A DNA stretch of 64,000 bases from Facklamia languida CCUG 37842 (GCF_000245795.1 NZ_JH601133.1:1585411-1649410); one strand, 5' to 3'. Positions 21,402 to 31,363 are shown, counted from the first letter of the stretch. Numbers and translations: made by a program. Notes: generated by a model from the sequence alone, not told the origin.

Positions 21402-21903
21402 CGAGGCCCTCCAATCGCTTGATAAATTCTTCGATCATCTTTTGATGATCGTCAGGATTCACTTCGCGGGCTAAGACCTTGCTGGCCATGGCTGTCGCCA
21501 TGTGAACGAGGGATTCTTGCATATCCAATGCGAATTGGTCCCGTTGCTTCTTAAGGTCTTCTTGGGTGGCTTGGATCATCTTGGCTTGCTCGTCCCGAGT
21601 CTTAGCCAGCATATTGTCATGGGTATGGCTGGCTTCAATGGTCGCTTGACGGATAATTTTATCGGCTTCAACATGGGCAGATTTAAGTTGCTGGTCGATT
21701 TGGCTTTGGACTTCTTGGTTGGCTTTCTTAGCTTGTTCGGCTTGGTCCCAATCGTCTTGAATCTTGGCTTGACGGGCTTCAATCGTAGCGTTAAAAGGTT
21801 TCCAAGCAAACTTATAAATCACATACAGTAAGATTAAGAAGGCCAGAAGGGTTAATAAGGCTTCACCGACTAATAAATGTAGGTCTAAATCCAATGTGGA
21901 CAC
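21388..21903 (-). CDS. atpF: ATP synthase b subunit
   Basis: This 171-residue peripheral stalk subunit has one membrane helix (residues about 9-32, LLVGEALLTLLAFLILLYVIYKFAW) followed by KPFNATIEARQAKIQDDWDQAEQAK and a long coiled coil to the C-terminus. Length and organisation are normal. Confidence 0.95.
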   Translation of the reverse strand: MSTLDLDLHLLVGEALLTLLAFLILLYVIYKFAWKPFNATIEARQAKIQDDWDQAEQAKKANQEVQSQIDQQLKSAHVEADKIIRQATIEASHTHDNMLAKTRDEQAKMIQATQEDLKKQRDQFALDMQESLVHMATAMASKVLAREVNPDDHQKMIEEFIKRLEGLDEQF

Positions 21904-21924
21904 TCCTTTATGCTGGACTGGGGA

Positions 21925-22868
<944 letters not shown>

Positions 22869-22969
22869 TGTCATTCCTTCTTTCAATCAATCAGTCAGGT
22901 TCTTACATACTTTTTCTTATAATGAATTTTTTTGAAAATTAATTATGAAGCAAAAAGCACCCAACTACT

Positions 22970-22997
22970 ATTATAATGCGAATTAGGTCAAAATCAA
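22970..22997 (-). promoter_or_regulatory. Promoter of the atp operon
   Basis: On the minus strand: TTGATT (22997-22992), 16 nt, TATAAT (22975-22970), about 100 nt before atpB. The gap 23000-23120 holds a small palindrome, GTAACCGTTAC, at 23043-23053, of unknown meaning. Confidence 0.6.
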
Positions 22998-23125
22998 ATA
23001 ACTTTTAATAGGTCAATTAATTACAAAAAAACTTCAAAATATGTAACCGTTACCTATAAAGAATAGGCGCAATTCTTTCAACAAACTAGAAAGATATTTA
23101 CTCACCGTTATCATTCATGGTGACG

Positions 23126-23157
23126 AAAAGACCCGGACGGAAGGTGTCCAGGGTCTT
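23126..23157 (-). terminator. Terminator of the galU pair
   Basis: AAGACCC-GGAC (23128-23138) pairs perfectly with GTCC-AGGGTCTT (23146-23157). The minus strand then reads CTTTTC. Confidence 0.8.
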
Positions 23158-23173
23158 CTTGTGAGGATGCGTC

Positions 23174-24049
23174 TTAGAGCTGGTCGGCTAATTCTAGCAG
23201 ATAGTCTTTAAATTCAGCTTGGATCTGGGGATGGTCGAGGCCGAGACGGATCGAAGCCTTTAAGAGTCCCAGAGGATCACCCACTTCATACCATTCGCCT
23301 TGATAGTCGTAGGCTAATAGATCATGGTTCTTCTTATAGTGAATGAGGGCATCCGTGAGTTCAACCTCACCTGTGGCACCTGCTTGCTGGTCCGTCAAAA
23401 GGTCAAAGATCTCAGGCTGAAGGATGTAGCGGCCAGCCGCTGCTAAGTTCGATGGGCTGGTGTCTTGCGGCTTTTCAACTAGGTCTTGGATTTGGTAGAT
23501 CAGATCCTGGTCAGTGGGCACGATATCCAGCATCCCATACCGCTTAGTGTGGGCTTGGTCCACGCGGACACCCGCAATGACTGTCTGCCCCTTGGCTTCA
23601 TAGAGGTCCATGATCGACCGGGACAGGTTCTCTCCTCGGGTAATGTCATCACCCAAGAGGAGTAAGAAGGGCTCTTGGCCCACAAAGGTCTTGGCGTGCA
23701 GGACCGCATCGCCCAAGCCTTTTGGCGCTTGTTGGCGGGTATAGTGGATATTCAAGTTGCTCGTTTCAGTTGCAAGTTGCAACAATTGGTCCTTGCCCTT
23801 GGCCCTCAAGTTCTGTTCTAAGCCAAAATTCGCATCAAAGTGGTCTTCAATTTCTTGCTTCCCCTTACCAGTAATGATGAGGATATCTTGAATCCCGGCT
23901 TCCAGAGCTTCTTCGACGATGAATTGGATGGCAGGCTTGTCAATGATCGGTAGGATCTCCTTGGCAATGGCCTTGGTAGCTGGGAGGAAGCGGGTTCCAA
24001 GCCCTGCAGCTGGGATGACGGCCTTGGTTACTTTGGGGTACTGGGACAT
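23174..24049 (-). CDS. GalU-like nucleotidyltransferase, divergent second copy
   Basis: This 291-residue sugar-phosphate nucleotidyltransferase is paralogous to the gene immediately upstream. The start AAGGAGG lies inside the 3' end of that gene. The signature [14 protein letters not shown] is intact. However, the next positions read IAKEILPI instead of [16 protein letters not shown] replaces PKGLGHAV, and EWYEVGDPLGLLKA replaces the usual YDVGxKLGYLxA. These are positions around the nucleotide and sugar-phosphate pocket, so the copy may use a different sugar or be less active. UTP:glucose-1-phosphate activity is the default expectation but not assured. Confidence 0.8.
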   Translation of the reverse strand: MSQYPKVTKAVIPAAGLGTRFLPATKAIAKEILPIIDKPAIQFIVEEALEAGIQDILIITGKGKQEIEDHFDANFGLEQNLRAKGKDQLLQLATETSNLNIHYTRQQAPKGLGDAVLHAKTFVGQEPFLLLLGDDITRGENLSRSIMDLYEAKGQTVIAGVRVDQAHTKRYGMLDIVPTDQDLIYQIQDLVEKPQDTSPSNLAAAGRYILQPEIFDLLTDQQAGATGEVELTDALIHYKKNHDLLAYDYQGEWYEVGDPLGLLKASIRLGLDHPQIQAEFKDYLLELADQL

Positions 24050-24050
24050 C

Positions 24051-24932
24051 TTATTTCGCCTCCTTGAGTGTTAGGGCTATCTCTTTGATATAATCACGGA
24101 TCGGTTCACGGTAGTCCTCCAAGGAGAGGGCATAATCGATCATGGTCTGGAGATAGCCTAATTTATTGCCGACATCATAGCGTTTGCCCGTGAATTCTAA
24201 GGCAAAAACCCGCTGGATCCGGTTGAGTCGGTCGATGGCATCGGTTAATTGGATCTCATTGCCTGCCCCAGCTGTCTGGGTCTCCAATAGGGTAAAGATC
24301 TCAGGGTTGAGTAAGTAGCGACCAATAATGGCCAGGTTGGAAGGGGCATGTTCGGGTTGAGGCTTCTCGACAAAGCGGCGGACGTTATAGACCCCCTTCT
24401 TATATTCCCGCTCGGGGTCAATCACCCCATAGCTCGCCGTATCTTGAGGAGGGACCGGCATAACGGCTAAAGTTGAAGCGTGGGTCTCATTATAATGGTC
24501 AATCAGCTGTTTGGTGAGTGGCACTTGGTCGTCCATCAAGTCATCGCCAAGCATGACGATAAAGGGCTCATCGCCAACAAAGTTTTTCGCTTGCAGAACT
24601 GCATGGCCAAGCCCTTTGGGATAAGGTTGCCGGGTATAGAAGAGGCGGATGTCATTCAAGCCTTGGACTGTCTTGAGAGCATCTAACTGGTCCTTGTTAG
24701 CTAAGACATATTCTAATTCTTCATTGGCATCGAAATGGTTCTCAATGGGTCGCTTGGACCGTCCGGTCACGATCAGGATCTCTTCAATGCCGGATTCAAT
24801 CGCTTCTTCTACAATAAATTGGATCGTTGGCTTGTTAACGATCGGTAGCATTTCTTTGGGCATGGCCTTAGTAGCGGGGAGGAAGCGAGTTCCTAAGCCA
24901 GCTGCTGGAATGACCGCTTTTCTAACTTTCAT
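24051..24932 (-). CDS. galU: UTP-glucose-1-phosphate uridylyltransferase
   Basis: This 293-residue canonical GalU makes UDP-glucose for surface glycans and glycolipids. The signature [22 protein letters not shown] starts near residue 9. Also present are [11 protein letters not shown], the VEKP motif and [14 protein letters not shown]. The start has AAGGAG 7 nt upstream. It is the first gene of a two-gene unit with the divergent paralogue 1 nt downstream. UDP-glucose would feed the ugd gene at 8-9 kb. Confidence 0.92.
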   Translation of the reverse strand: MKVRKAVIPAAGLGTRFLPATKAMPKEMLPIVNKPTIQFIVEEAIESGIEEILIVTGRSKRPIENHFDANEELEYVLANKDQLDALKTVQGLNDIRLFYTRQPYPKGLGHAVLQAKNFVGDEPFIVMLGDDLMDDQVPLTKQLIDHYNETHASTLAVMPVPPQDTASYGVIDPEREYKKGVYNVRRFVEKPQPEHAPSNLAIIGRYLLNPEIFTLLETQTAGAGNEIQLTDAIDRLNRIQRVFALEFTGKRYDVGNKLGYLQTMIDYALSLEDYREPIRDYIKEIALTLKEAK

Positions 24933-25044
24933 GAAAGCACTCCTTATCGTATGATACTTTCATTCTAAGTCATTGCTTATTTGATAGCAAGCAGGGCGGT
25001 AGGGGTTCGGTCTACTAGGATTAAGGATAAAAAGGTTAGATAAT

Positions 25045-25125
25045 CGTCAATCAGGCAGGTACAATGCTTATCATAGGGGATCGCCCTCCAAAGCTTTGCT
25101 TTTTCAGGCTAGGACCACTAGGCAT
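25045..25125 (-). repeat. CR5, 5' half of a cloverleaf repeat (orientation A)
   Basis: It begins CGTCAATCAGGCAGGT and runs through P2 (CCAAAGC TTT GCTTTTTC) to CACTAGGC, then breaks off. P3 and the return arm of P1 are missing. Confidence 0.7.
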
Positions 25126-25157
25126 AAGGGATACAAAAAGTTAAAAAGAAAAGATAG

Positions 25158-25332
25158 CCGTCAATAAGTCAGGTTCCACTGCTTAATCATAGGGGACCGC
25201 CTTCCAAAGCTTTGCTTTTCCAGGCTCGATCCACTAGGCAATGCCTAAACGGTAAACCGTAAGGCATTGCACGCTACGTTGATCGTCCTCCTTCCTATGA
25301 TTAAGCATTGAACCCTGCCTTGTATTGACGGA
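25158..25332 (-). repeat. CR6, complete cloverleaf repeat (orientation A)
   Basis: P1 runs CCGTCAATA..CAGG..GCTTAATCATAGG to CCTATGATTAAGC..CCTGCC..TATTGACGG. The P3 base is CGATCCAC / GTTGATCG and the upper stem is GCAATGCC / GGCATTGC, the opposite A/T choice from CR3. Confidence 0.85.
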
Positions 25333-26037
25333 TTTTTTTGTCTTGTTTTATTTAAGCCATTTACTTTAATTTAGTCAGAAAAATAAGACCAATTTGATAG
25401 GATGCTGCCAATAAAAATGTTAAATCTTAATTCGAAGAAAGCAAAATATTTTTCCTAGCAAACCTGGTCTAACTTTCAAAAAGAAGGGATAAATATCAAC
25501 TATTAATCTAAGCCCAGCAAGTATAAAAGAAAACCTTGTCTTCATAGGTTGACATAACAGCTAACAATCGGAGGTTAGTTTACTTGTTTTCTCATAATAA
25601 GTAGCGGAAGATTTATTGAAAACCACAATCGTTAATGCTTGCTTTTGTTCATTGATAGGCAATTATAGATAAATTTATGAAATATTAGCATTCCTTCAGT
25701 AATAATGGCTGTCATACTTAACTTTTTCGGAAATCAAATATTAAATGGCACTTTTAATCTATTGATACAAGCTAATTGATGAAGCCAATACATAAGCAGC
25801 TAGTGTGATTTTAGCCATTCACTGCAACCTGTTTTAATATCACCCTTTCAAAAGCATCTGTTAGTCTCCATTAAAAATTAATCTTTATCCATTATCTTTG
25901 TGAAGGTAAGGCTTAAGTTAGGAACCTAAAATGGTTTAATTTGATCGAATAAGGTGTCACTATTAGATTGGAAGTCTATATTTGTTTTTTCTTATTTCGG
26001 CAACTGGATGAATTTACAAGTTATGAATATAAAAAAT
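25333..26037. other. AT-rich gene-free spacer of island 1
   Basis: About 700 nt lie between oppositely oriented CR6 and CR7, with no ORF of note. GGCAACTGGATGAATTTAC (25999-26017) is the exact reverse complement of 39854-39872. CTTTATCCATTATCTTTG (25883-25900) is the exact reverse complement of 43739-43756. The spacer therefore shares ancestry with the spacers of the two other islands, in the opposite direction. Confidence 0.6.
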
Positions 26038-26223
26038 AGATAATCAGTCAATAAAAGGCAGGTCTTACTACTTAATCATAGGAAGAAGGACGATCCACGC
26101 AGCTTGCAATGCCTTACGGTTTTACCGTCTAGGCATTGCCTAGTGGATCGAGCCTGGAAAAGCTTTGCTTTGAAGGGCAGTCCCCTATGATTAAGTAGTG
26201 GACCTGCCTTATTGACGATTATC
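26038..26223 (+). repeat. CR7, complete cloverleaf repeat (orientation B), best P1
   Basis: The outer stem is almost perfect over about 40 bp: AGATAATC..GTCAATAA..GGCAGGTC..ACTACTTAATCATAGG with its reverse complement at 26180-26223. The segment ACTACTT/AAGTAGT differs from other copies on both arms at once. P3 is CGATCCAC..GCAATGCC / GGCATTGC..GTGGATCG; its tip has one extra T. Confidence 0.88.
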
Positions 26224-26282
26224 TCACTTATAATATTTTTATTTCCTCTTTCATGCTTTTTGGATGTTTTTCTGAATTTCCT

Positions 26283-26311
26283 TTGCTTTCATAAACAAAA
26301 GCGACTAAAAT
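26283..26311 (+). promoter_or_regulatory. Probable promoter of the LCP gene
   Basis: TTGCTT (26283-26288), 17 nt, TAAAAT (26306-26311). Confidence 0.45.
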
Positions 26312-26347
26312 AGCCATGATTCATACCATGAAGGAGAAGATTTAATT

Positions 26348-27181
26348 ATGAAGAAAAGAACGTGCCATTTACTACTCGGCTTGGTCCTCTTAGTCAGTCT
26401 CATTGCGCCGACAACCACTGGCCAGGCCCGCAATCTCAAAGACCCCTTTGCGGTGCTCTTGATGGGAGTTGATACTGGAAAGGGGCGGGAGGATAAGGGA
26501 CGGTCGGATGTCATGATCTTGGCCACCGTCAATTTAGAAGCCAACCAGATTGATCTCTTCTCCATCCCACGCGATTCTTATGTCGCCATTCCTGGCCGGG
26601 GGCAGGATAAGATCAATCACGCCTATGCCTTTGGCGGTCCAGACTTGGCTCGCGAGACGGTGGCGGATTGGTTGGGCATCAAAGTCCCATATCACGCCTA
26701 TGTCGACATGGACGGTCTCCAAGCCATTGTTCAAGCAGTAGGGGGGATTGACCTAACGTCTACCACCAGCTTTGAGATGAGTGGTTATCAATTTGAAGCT
26801 GGCCAATCCTACCATATGGATGGTGATATGGCGGTCGCTTATGCGCGAGACCGGTCTGGGTCGGGTGGCGATTATGACCGGCAAGACCGGCAAAGACAGA
26901 TGATTCTTGCCATCTATCAGGCAATTAGCCAGCATTTGACGGGGGTCAAGGAAGCCATGGACATGGCATTCACCCTACGCAAATCGGTCAACACCAACCT
27001 TTCTCTAGTTGAAATGGGGCGCCTAGCCATGGCTTATCCCAAGGCTAACCCGCAGATTAACTTTCACCAGTTTGAAGGTGAGGGCATGATGAAGGATGAC
27101 ATCTACTATGAGCAGATCGCAGAAGAATCCTTGGTCAGCAATCTGGCCTTAATCAAGGACCAACTAAAAGGGCAGGACTAA
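26348..27181 (+). CDS. LytR-CpsA-Psr (LCP) family protein
   Basis: LCP enzymes transfer undecaprenyl-linked polymers (teichoic acid, capsule) onto peptidoglycan at the outer face of the membrane. This 277-residue form begins with a signal or anchor segment (residues 1-26) directly followed by the catalytic domain. Hallmarks are VLLMGVDT, GRSDVMILATVN, SIPRDSYVAIPG, KINHAYAFGG and YARDRSGSGGDYDRQDRQRQ. The conserved Asp/Arg residues for pyrophosphate binding are all present. It lacks the cytoplasmic N-terminal extension and accessory domain of longer LCPs. It is probably a sugar-polymer ligase working downstream of the galU/ugd pathway. Confidence 0.9.
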   Translation: MKKRTCHLLLGLVLLVSLIAPTTTGQARNLKDPFAVLLMGVDTGKGREDKGRSDVMILATVNLEANQIDLFSIPRDSYVAIPGRGQDKINHAYAFGGPDLARETVADWLGIKVPYHAYVDMDGLQAIVQAVGGIDLTSTTSFEMSGYQFEAGQSYHMDGDMAVAYARDRSGSGGDYDRQDRQRQMILAIYQAISQHLTGVKEAMDMAFTLRKSVNTNLSLVEMGRLAMAYPKANPQINFHQFEGEGMMKDDIYYEQIAEESLVSNLALIKDQLKGQD

Positions 27182-27187
27182 GCTTAA

Positions 27188-27574
27188 TCAGGGCGCTGAC
27201 TGATCGGTTGCTTCCGGGGCCAGGTGCATTTGTAGAACCTGACTCAGTTTCAGGTAGCGGGTCTCTTGCCCCTGCAAGGCCTTAAGCAGGATGAAGTCAC
27301 TGGTCAGATCGGTCACGACCCCGGTAAAGCTTTGGTGGGGTTTAGTCGGAGCGACTTGATAGGTGACCTGGATGGCCACCCCTTGGCTCAAGGCTTGGCT
27401 GGCCCAGAGGTAGACAGTAGGCTGGGGGAGACGGACGGAGTCTGTTGGGTCAAGGCGTTCTTGGGTCAAGGCTGCTTGGTGTTCTGACAAGAAGAAGCCC
27501 ATCCACTTGGCCATCTTGCGGTCTTGGTAGTTACGAGCAGCCGCTGAACGCAGGTAAGAGCGATCGACCATCAC
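27188..27574 (-). CDS. YolD-like protein
   Basis: This 128-residue protein starts with DRSYLRSAAARNYQDRKMAKWMGFFLSEH, the YolD-type helix (DRGxxKWxxFFxxPEH family pattern). A small beta domain (about 60-115) follows. YolD-like genes regularly sit with Y-family polymerases in Firmicutes, and here it overlaps the polymerase stop by 4 nt. Its biochemical role in the family is not settled. It would be induced with the polymerase from the LexA-controlled promoter. Confidence 0.8.
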   Translation of the reverse strand: MMVDRSYLRSAAARNYQDRKMAKWMGFFLSEHQAALTQERLDPTDSVRLPQPTVYLWASQALSQGVAIQVTYQVAPTKPHQSFTGVVTDLTSDFILLKALQGQETRYLKLSQVLQMHLAPEATDQSAP

Positions 27575-28998
27575 TCAAGACCTGCCAATCCACCGGCACC
27601 ACCTGCTGCATGGCCCCCAATTAGCTGGCTGCGGGCAATCGACCGGGACCCCTCCATCAAAGCCGAGGCAGGCAAGATCGAGGTGTAGCCAAATCGCTGG
27701 CGGATCTGGTCCAGGGTCTGATCCAAGGTCTCTTCTCGGATCACTTGGTCCGGTTCATCAAAGAGGGAGTAATAGTGGATACCCTCATCGACTAGACCGC
27801 TATAGCGGACGCCAATATTTCGCACGGGTAGGGGGTCTAGATAGTGGTCGCGAAAGAGCTGGCGGACCGTCTGGACCAAGACCTTGGTCTGGTGGGTGGG
27901 GTCAATGGTGACTTGGAGGTTTAAGCCCCGCTGGTCGACCTGGCGGGAATAGCCCACCCAGATATGGACCCGGGTGGCCTTCTTGTGCCGCCGCCTTAAG
28001 CGAATGGCGACTTGTTCGGCCATCTCGGTGAGGACCAGTTCAATCTCTTCAACCTGGTAGTAGTCGCGCGGTAGGACCTGTGAATTGCCTAGCCCTTGAG
28101 CCTTAGGGCGGTAAGGTTCTTGTACCTTGCTCTCATCGACGCCATGGGCATGGAAGAAGAGCTGGAGCCCCATGGTCCCTAGCTCTTGGTAGATCAAGTC
28201 GGGATCCGCATGGGCCAGGTCATAGATCGAATGGATCCCCAAGCGGTTGAGCCGCTTCTCGGTGCGATGCCCAATGCCCCAGAAGTCAGTCATCGGTTCG
28301 ATCGCCCACACCTTATCTGGGACATCTTCATAGGACCAATTGGCCCGCATGGTGGGGTTTTGCTTGGCTTCATTATCCAGGGCCAACTTGGCTAAGAGGG
28401 GGTTGGCATTGGACAGGCCAATGGTAGCCGCAATTCCGACCTTCTGCCAGATATCGCATTGAATGCTTTTGGCTAGAATCTCTAGCTTATTCTTGCGGGA
28501 CAGGCTGGGGTCTGGAATAAAATAGTTGAGCACATGGGTCAAGTCAATGAAGCCCTCGTCAATGGAATAGGGCAGAATATCTTCTTGAGGGGCATAGTGG
28601 CCAAGAATGGCGAGTATTTCTTGGTTCTTCTGGATATACCGCCCCATGCGGGGTGGCACAAAGAGGGACCGCTTAGCCCAGGATTCGATATAGTGGACAT
28701 AGGCGGGGTCTGTACGGAGCCCTTGTTGACGGGCTTTTTGGTAGTTAAAGCGCCGGTTATGGACATAAAAGGGCAAGTCATAGGTGCGTCCAACATTCTG
28801 CCTGCCAAAGACTTGCTTGAAGACGGGCGAAGAGGCCAGGATCAGGCCCTGACTGGTGTCGGTTTGACTCATGACGCACAGGCTCGTGCGCAAGGGGTGC
28901 AGGCCGCGATCCACGCATTCCACACTGGCATAGAAGGACTTCATATCAATGAAGGCAATATCAGAATGCGGTTCGCGCTGGTAATCAATGAGGGGCAT
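27571..28998 (-). CDS. uvrX: Y-family DNA polymerase, UvrX/UmuC type
   Basis: This 475-residue translesion polymerase starts at the ATG beginning 28998, because AAAGGAGG is 8 nt upstream; the longer frame to 29055 covers the promoter. The catalytic motifs are FIDMKSFYASVEC (first Asp/Glu set) and LPYSIDEGFIDLT (second Asp-Glu pair). The thumb helix-hairpin-helix (FWGIGHRTEKRLNRLGIHS) and little-finger domain follow. The C-terminus ALMEGSRSIARSQLIGGHAAGG is typical of UvrX. Expression is predicted to be SOS-induced. Confidence 0.9.
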   Translation of the reverse strand: MPLIDYQREPHSDIAFIDMKSFYASVECVDRGLHPLRTSLCVMSQTDTSQGLILASSPVFKQVFGRQNVGRTYDLPFYVHNRRFNYQKARQQGLRTDPAYVHYIESWAKRSLFVPPRMGRYIQKNQEILAILGHYAPQEDILPYSIDEGFIDLTHVLNYFIPDPSLSRKNKLEILAKSIQCDIWQKVGIAATIGLSNANPLLAKLALDNEAKQNPTMRANWSYEDVPDKVWAIEPMTDFWGIGHRTEKRLNRLGIHSIYDLAHADPDLIYQELGTMGLQLFFHAHGVDESKVQEPYRPKAQGLGNSQVLPRDYYQVEEIELVLTEMAEQVAIRLRRRHKKATRVHIWVGYSRQVDQRGLNLQVTIDPTHQTKVLVQTVRQLFRDHYLDPLPVRNIGVRYSGLVDEGIHYYSLFDEPDQVIREETLDQTLDQIRQRFGYTSILPASALMEGSRSIARSQLIGGHAAGGAGGLAGLE

Positions 28999-29022
28999 CC
29001 CCACCGCCTCCTTTCTGCAGTT

Positions 29023-29051
29023 AGTATATATCGAACAAATGTTCGTGTCAA
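29023..29051 (-). promoter_or_regulatory. SOS promoter with LexA box in the spacer
   Basis: On the minus strand: TTGACA (29051-29046), 17-nt spacer, TATACT (29028-29023). The spacer contains CGAACATTTGTTCG (29045-29032), a perfect match to the Firmicute LexA/DinR consensus CGAAC-N4-GTTCG. LexA bound there would block RNA polymerase directly. This is the clearest regulatory site in the window. Confidence 0.9.
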
Positions 29052-29119
29052 TCATTTGTTAGGGCCGACTGGGGACCGAATTGGCGCGCGAATTAGTGAA
29101 TCTATAAAGGAGTGAGTGC

Positions 29120-29608
29120 ATGGTTTTGGGACCTTTTCATTTGGGAATGCGGACCGTGAAGACGGGGATAGCCGTTTTTATTTGTATTTTATTATCTTTT
29201 TTTATTTTTCATGATAGCCCAATGTTGTCCTCTCTGGCCGCGATCTTTACCATTCGTGAGAACCTATCGACTTCCTATATCTTTGGTAAGGCGCGGTTGT
29301 TAGGCATTCTAGTGGCAGGATTGGTGGCGGGGGTCTTTATCCTCCTGGTTCCGATTCGCTCAGGGCAAGACCCACACTTAATCTGGTTGGTGCCCCTGGC
29401 CATTATGGCCTTTATCACGCTAGCCAATGGTCTAAAGGTCAATAAGGGTCTGATCTCTGGCAGTGCCACCCTCCTCGTGATCTTCTTCAATATTCCTCTG
29501 GATCATCAACTCAGCTATGCGGCGACGCGGGTCTTAGAGACAGCGATCGGGGTGGTAGTGGCTTTAGTTGTGAATTACCTCCTGCCCCATCACCACCAGG
29601 CAAAATAA
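29120..29608 (+). CDS. Aromatic-acid exporter (ArAE/FUSC)-like membrane protein, short
   Basis: This 162-residue protein has four to five hydrophobic segments and begins with the family-typical LGMRTVKTGIAVFICILLSFFIF. A loop IRENLSTSYIFGKARLLGIL follows. This matches the N-terminal membrane half of the DUF939/ArAE_1 proteins, which normally carry a cytosolic C-terminal helical domain of about 150 further residues. Here the frame ends after the membrane half, with no continuation visible downstream, so it is a short variant. Function is inferred only from family. Confidence 0.7.
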   Translation: MVLGPFHLGMRTVKTGIAVFICILLSFFIFHDSPMLSSLAAIFTIRENLSTSYIFGKARLLGILVAGLVAGVFILLVPIRSGQDPHLIWLVPLAIMAFITLANGLKVNKGLISGSATLLVIFFNIPLDHQLSYAATRVLETAIGVVVALVVNYLLPHHHQAK

Positions 29609-29627
29609 GATAATAAAGTAGAAACTT

Positions 29628-29636
29628 TGTTATAAT
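29628..29636 (+). promoter_or_regulatory. Extended -10 promoter of the flavin oxidoreductase gene
   Basis: TGTTATAAT (TGn extended -10) at 29628-29636; no good -35. Confidence 0.5.
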
Positions 29637-29661
29637 AACAAGAAATGAAGGAGGAATAATC

Positions 29662-30651
29662 ATGAAATTAGGGATTCACGACTTATTACCCTTAAGTGAT
29701 GGCGAAACGACCCAGGAACGCTATCAACGAACCATTGAAATGGTGCAAGCCCTAGAAACGATTGGCTATGACCGTTATTGGGCTTCGGAACATCATGGGG
29801 CGCGTCACTTAGCCAGTTCTGCTCCTGAAATCTTTCTGGCCTATCTAGCCAGCCGGACGAATAAGATTCGCTTAGGGACCGGTGGGACAATGATTGTCAA
29901 TTATTCGCCGTTGCGGGTGGCAGAGATCTTTAAGACCTTGACCCTCTTGGCACCAGACCGGATTGACCTGGGCATTGGCCGAGCCCCTGGAACGGACCAC
30001 CATGGCATGCTGGCCTTATCACAGGGGAATCCGGTTAACTTCGACTACCTCTTCGACAAGGCGCAAGTGATTCTAGACTACCTACGCGACCAAGAGCCTG
30101 CTGGCTTCTATTCCTTGGTCAAGGCCATTCCAGCGGAGACAGAGACCCTGGCCCAGCCTTGGATGCTCGGTTCAACAGGTAATTCAGCCTTGAAGGCGGG
30201 GGAGATGGGCTTGGGCTATTCTTTTGCCAAGTTCTTTGGGATTGAGATAGGCCCTGAAGTCTTCCAAACCTACCGCGACCACTTCAAGCCCAGTCCTTTC
30301 TTTGACCAGCCACAGGTGATGGCTTCCTATCTGATCATCCTAGCGGATACACCAGAAGAAGCCGACCGTCTGGCTCGTCCCATGGAAATCTCCAGTATTT
30401 CCGATCACAAGCAGGCGCTTAGGACCTTGGACCAGGCACAAGACTACACCTTCTCTCCCGAGGAAGAAGCCTTGTTAAAAGAGAAATATGACCGCCGATT
30501 TCTGATTAAAGGAACGCCAGAGACGGTTAAGCCGATTCTTAGAGATGAGATTGACCGGTATGGGATCGATGAATTGATGGCTTATATGCCGATCCCAGAC
30601 CAAGAAGCCCGGATCCATTCCTACGACTTGCTTTATCAGATCTTTCATTAA
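29662..30651 (+). CDS. Luciferase-like (LLM) flavin-dependent oxidoreductase
   Basis: This 329-residue bacterial-luciferase-fold protein is of the MsnO8-type LLM class. It shows LGIHDLLPLSDG, YDRYWASEHHGARHLASSAPEIFLAYLASRT and RLGTGGTMIVNYSPLRVAEIFKTL, then GRAPGTD. These build the TIM barrel and the FMN pocket. The natural substrate is unknown; family members oxidise small organic compounds or act as FMN reductase partners. It stands alone with its own promoter. Confidence 0.88.
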   Translation: MKLGIHDLLPLSDGETTQERYQRTIEMVQALETIGYDRYWASEHHGARHLASSAPEIFLAYLASRTNKIRLGTGGTMIVNYSPLRVAEIFKTLTLLAPDRIDLGIGRAPGTDHHGMLALSQGNPVNFDYLFDKAQVILDYLRDQEPAGFYSLVKAIPAETETLAQPWMLGSTGNSALKAGEMGLGYSFAKFFGIEIGPEVFQTYRDHFKPSPFFDQPQVMASYLIILADTPEEADRLARPMEISSISDHKQALRTLDQAQDYTFSPEEEALLKEKYDRRFLIKGTPETVKPILRDEIDRYGIDELMAYMPIPDQEARIHSYDLLYQIFH

Positions 30652-30778
30652 AGCCGATCCTTAAGGAGAACGTCTTAAAAAGCCCAAGACAACAGGAAGC
30701 AGAGGACCAGCTAAAGCTTATGGGGTCAGCGAGGGGCTGAAATCCGCCTTAAGGAGGAGGACATACCCCTTGCGATGC

Positions 30779-30811
30779 CTTATACTCAATTTGTCGATCG
30801 AAAAGTATAAG
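30779..30811. promoter_or_regulatory. 8-bp inverted repeat upstream of the DUF1232 gene
   Basis: CTTATACT (30779-30786) and AGTATAAG (30804-30811) form a perfect inverted repeat with a 17-nt spacer, 23 nt before the start codon. It could be an operator or a leader hairpin. The 180-nt gap 30652-30833 holds nothing else recognised. Confidence 0.4.
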
Positions 30812-30833
30812 ACATTAAAGGACGTGATGATTC

Positions 30834-31097
30834 ATGAAGATCAGACAAATAAGACGTTTTTTTGGTAATAAATTCCCACTCTTTATCCGGTCTCTCTTTA
30901 ATCGTCAGACCCCCTGGGGTGTACGCTTATTAATCCTCGCCACCCTGGCTTATGTCATTCTACCGGCTGATTTGCTGCCAGCCTTTCTGGTTGGACCGCT
31001 GGGCTGGATCGATGACGCCATCTTGCTTCCCCTAATGGTAGAATGGACCGTGTCGCTCTTACCGCAAGAGATGAAGCAAAAAGCCCTGACAGCATAG
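30834..31097 (+). CDS. DUF1232 (YkvA-like) small membrane protein
   Basis: This 87-residue protein carries the DUF1232 signature LLILATLAYVILPADLLPAFLVGPLGWIDDAILL, a membrane hairpin with the conserved P-D/A-DLxPxFxxxxGxxDD pattern. Family function is unknown. Confidence 0.8.
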   Translation: MKIRQIRRFFGNKFPLFIRSLFNRQTPWGVRLLILATLAYVILPADLLPAFLVGPLGWIDDAILLPLMVEWTVSLLPQEMKQKALTA

Positions 31098-31161
31098 GCA
31101 GGGTTCAGACCTAAAGATCCTTTCCCAAGATGGAAGAGCTGGTCTTAAAATCCATAGAATT

Positions 31162-31241
31162 AAAAACAGGCGTTGCGACCATGCATCGCAGAGAACCTTT
31201 CCATTTCCTGTGACTTCACCGTCGCTGCGGTCTGTTTTTTT
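31162..31241 (+). terminator. Long imperfect hairpin, likely terminator
   Basis: AAAAACAG-GC-G..GCGACC (from 31162) pairs with CGTCGC..C..CTGTTTTTTT (to 31241). The T run marks it as a probable terminator of the DUF1232 gene. Confidence 0.5.
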
Positions 31242-31363
31242 ATTGGGCTTAAATGGTAATAGAATAAGGGGCATTTTGATCGCTCTTTAACCTAATCGTT
31301 TGTTTAGGTTTTTGGACTTTATCCCACAGCCATAATTCGGTATAATGGGCGTCAGGTGATGAC

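Noticed and set aside
28534-29115. 193-residue plus-strand frame opposite uvrX
   Set aside because: Antisense shadow of a well-supported Y-family polymerase and its promoter.
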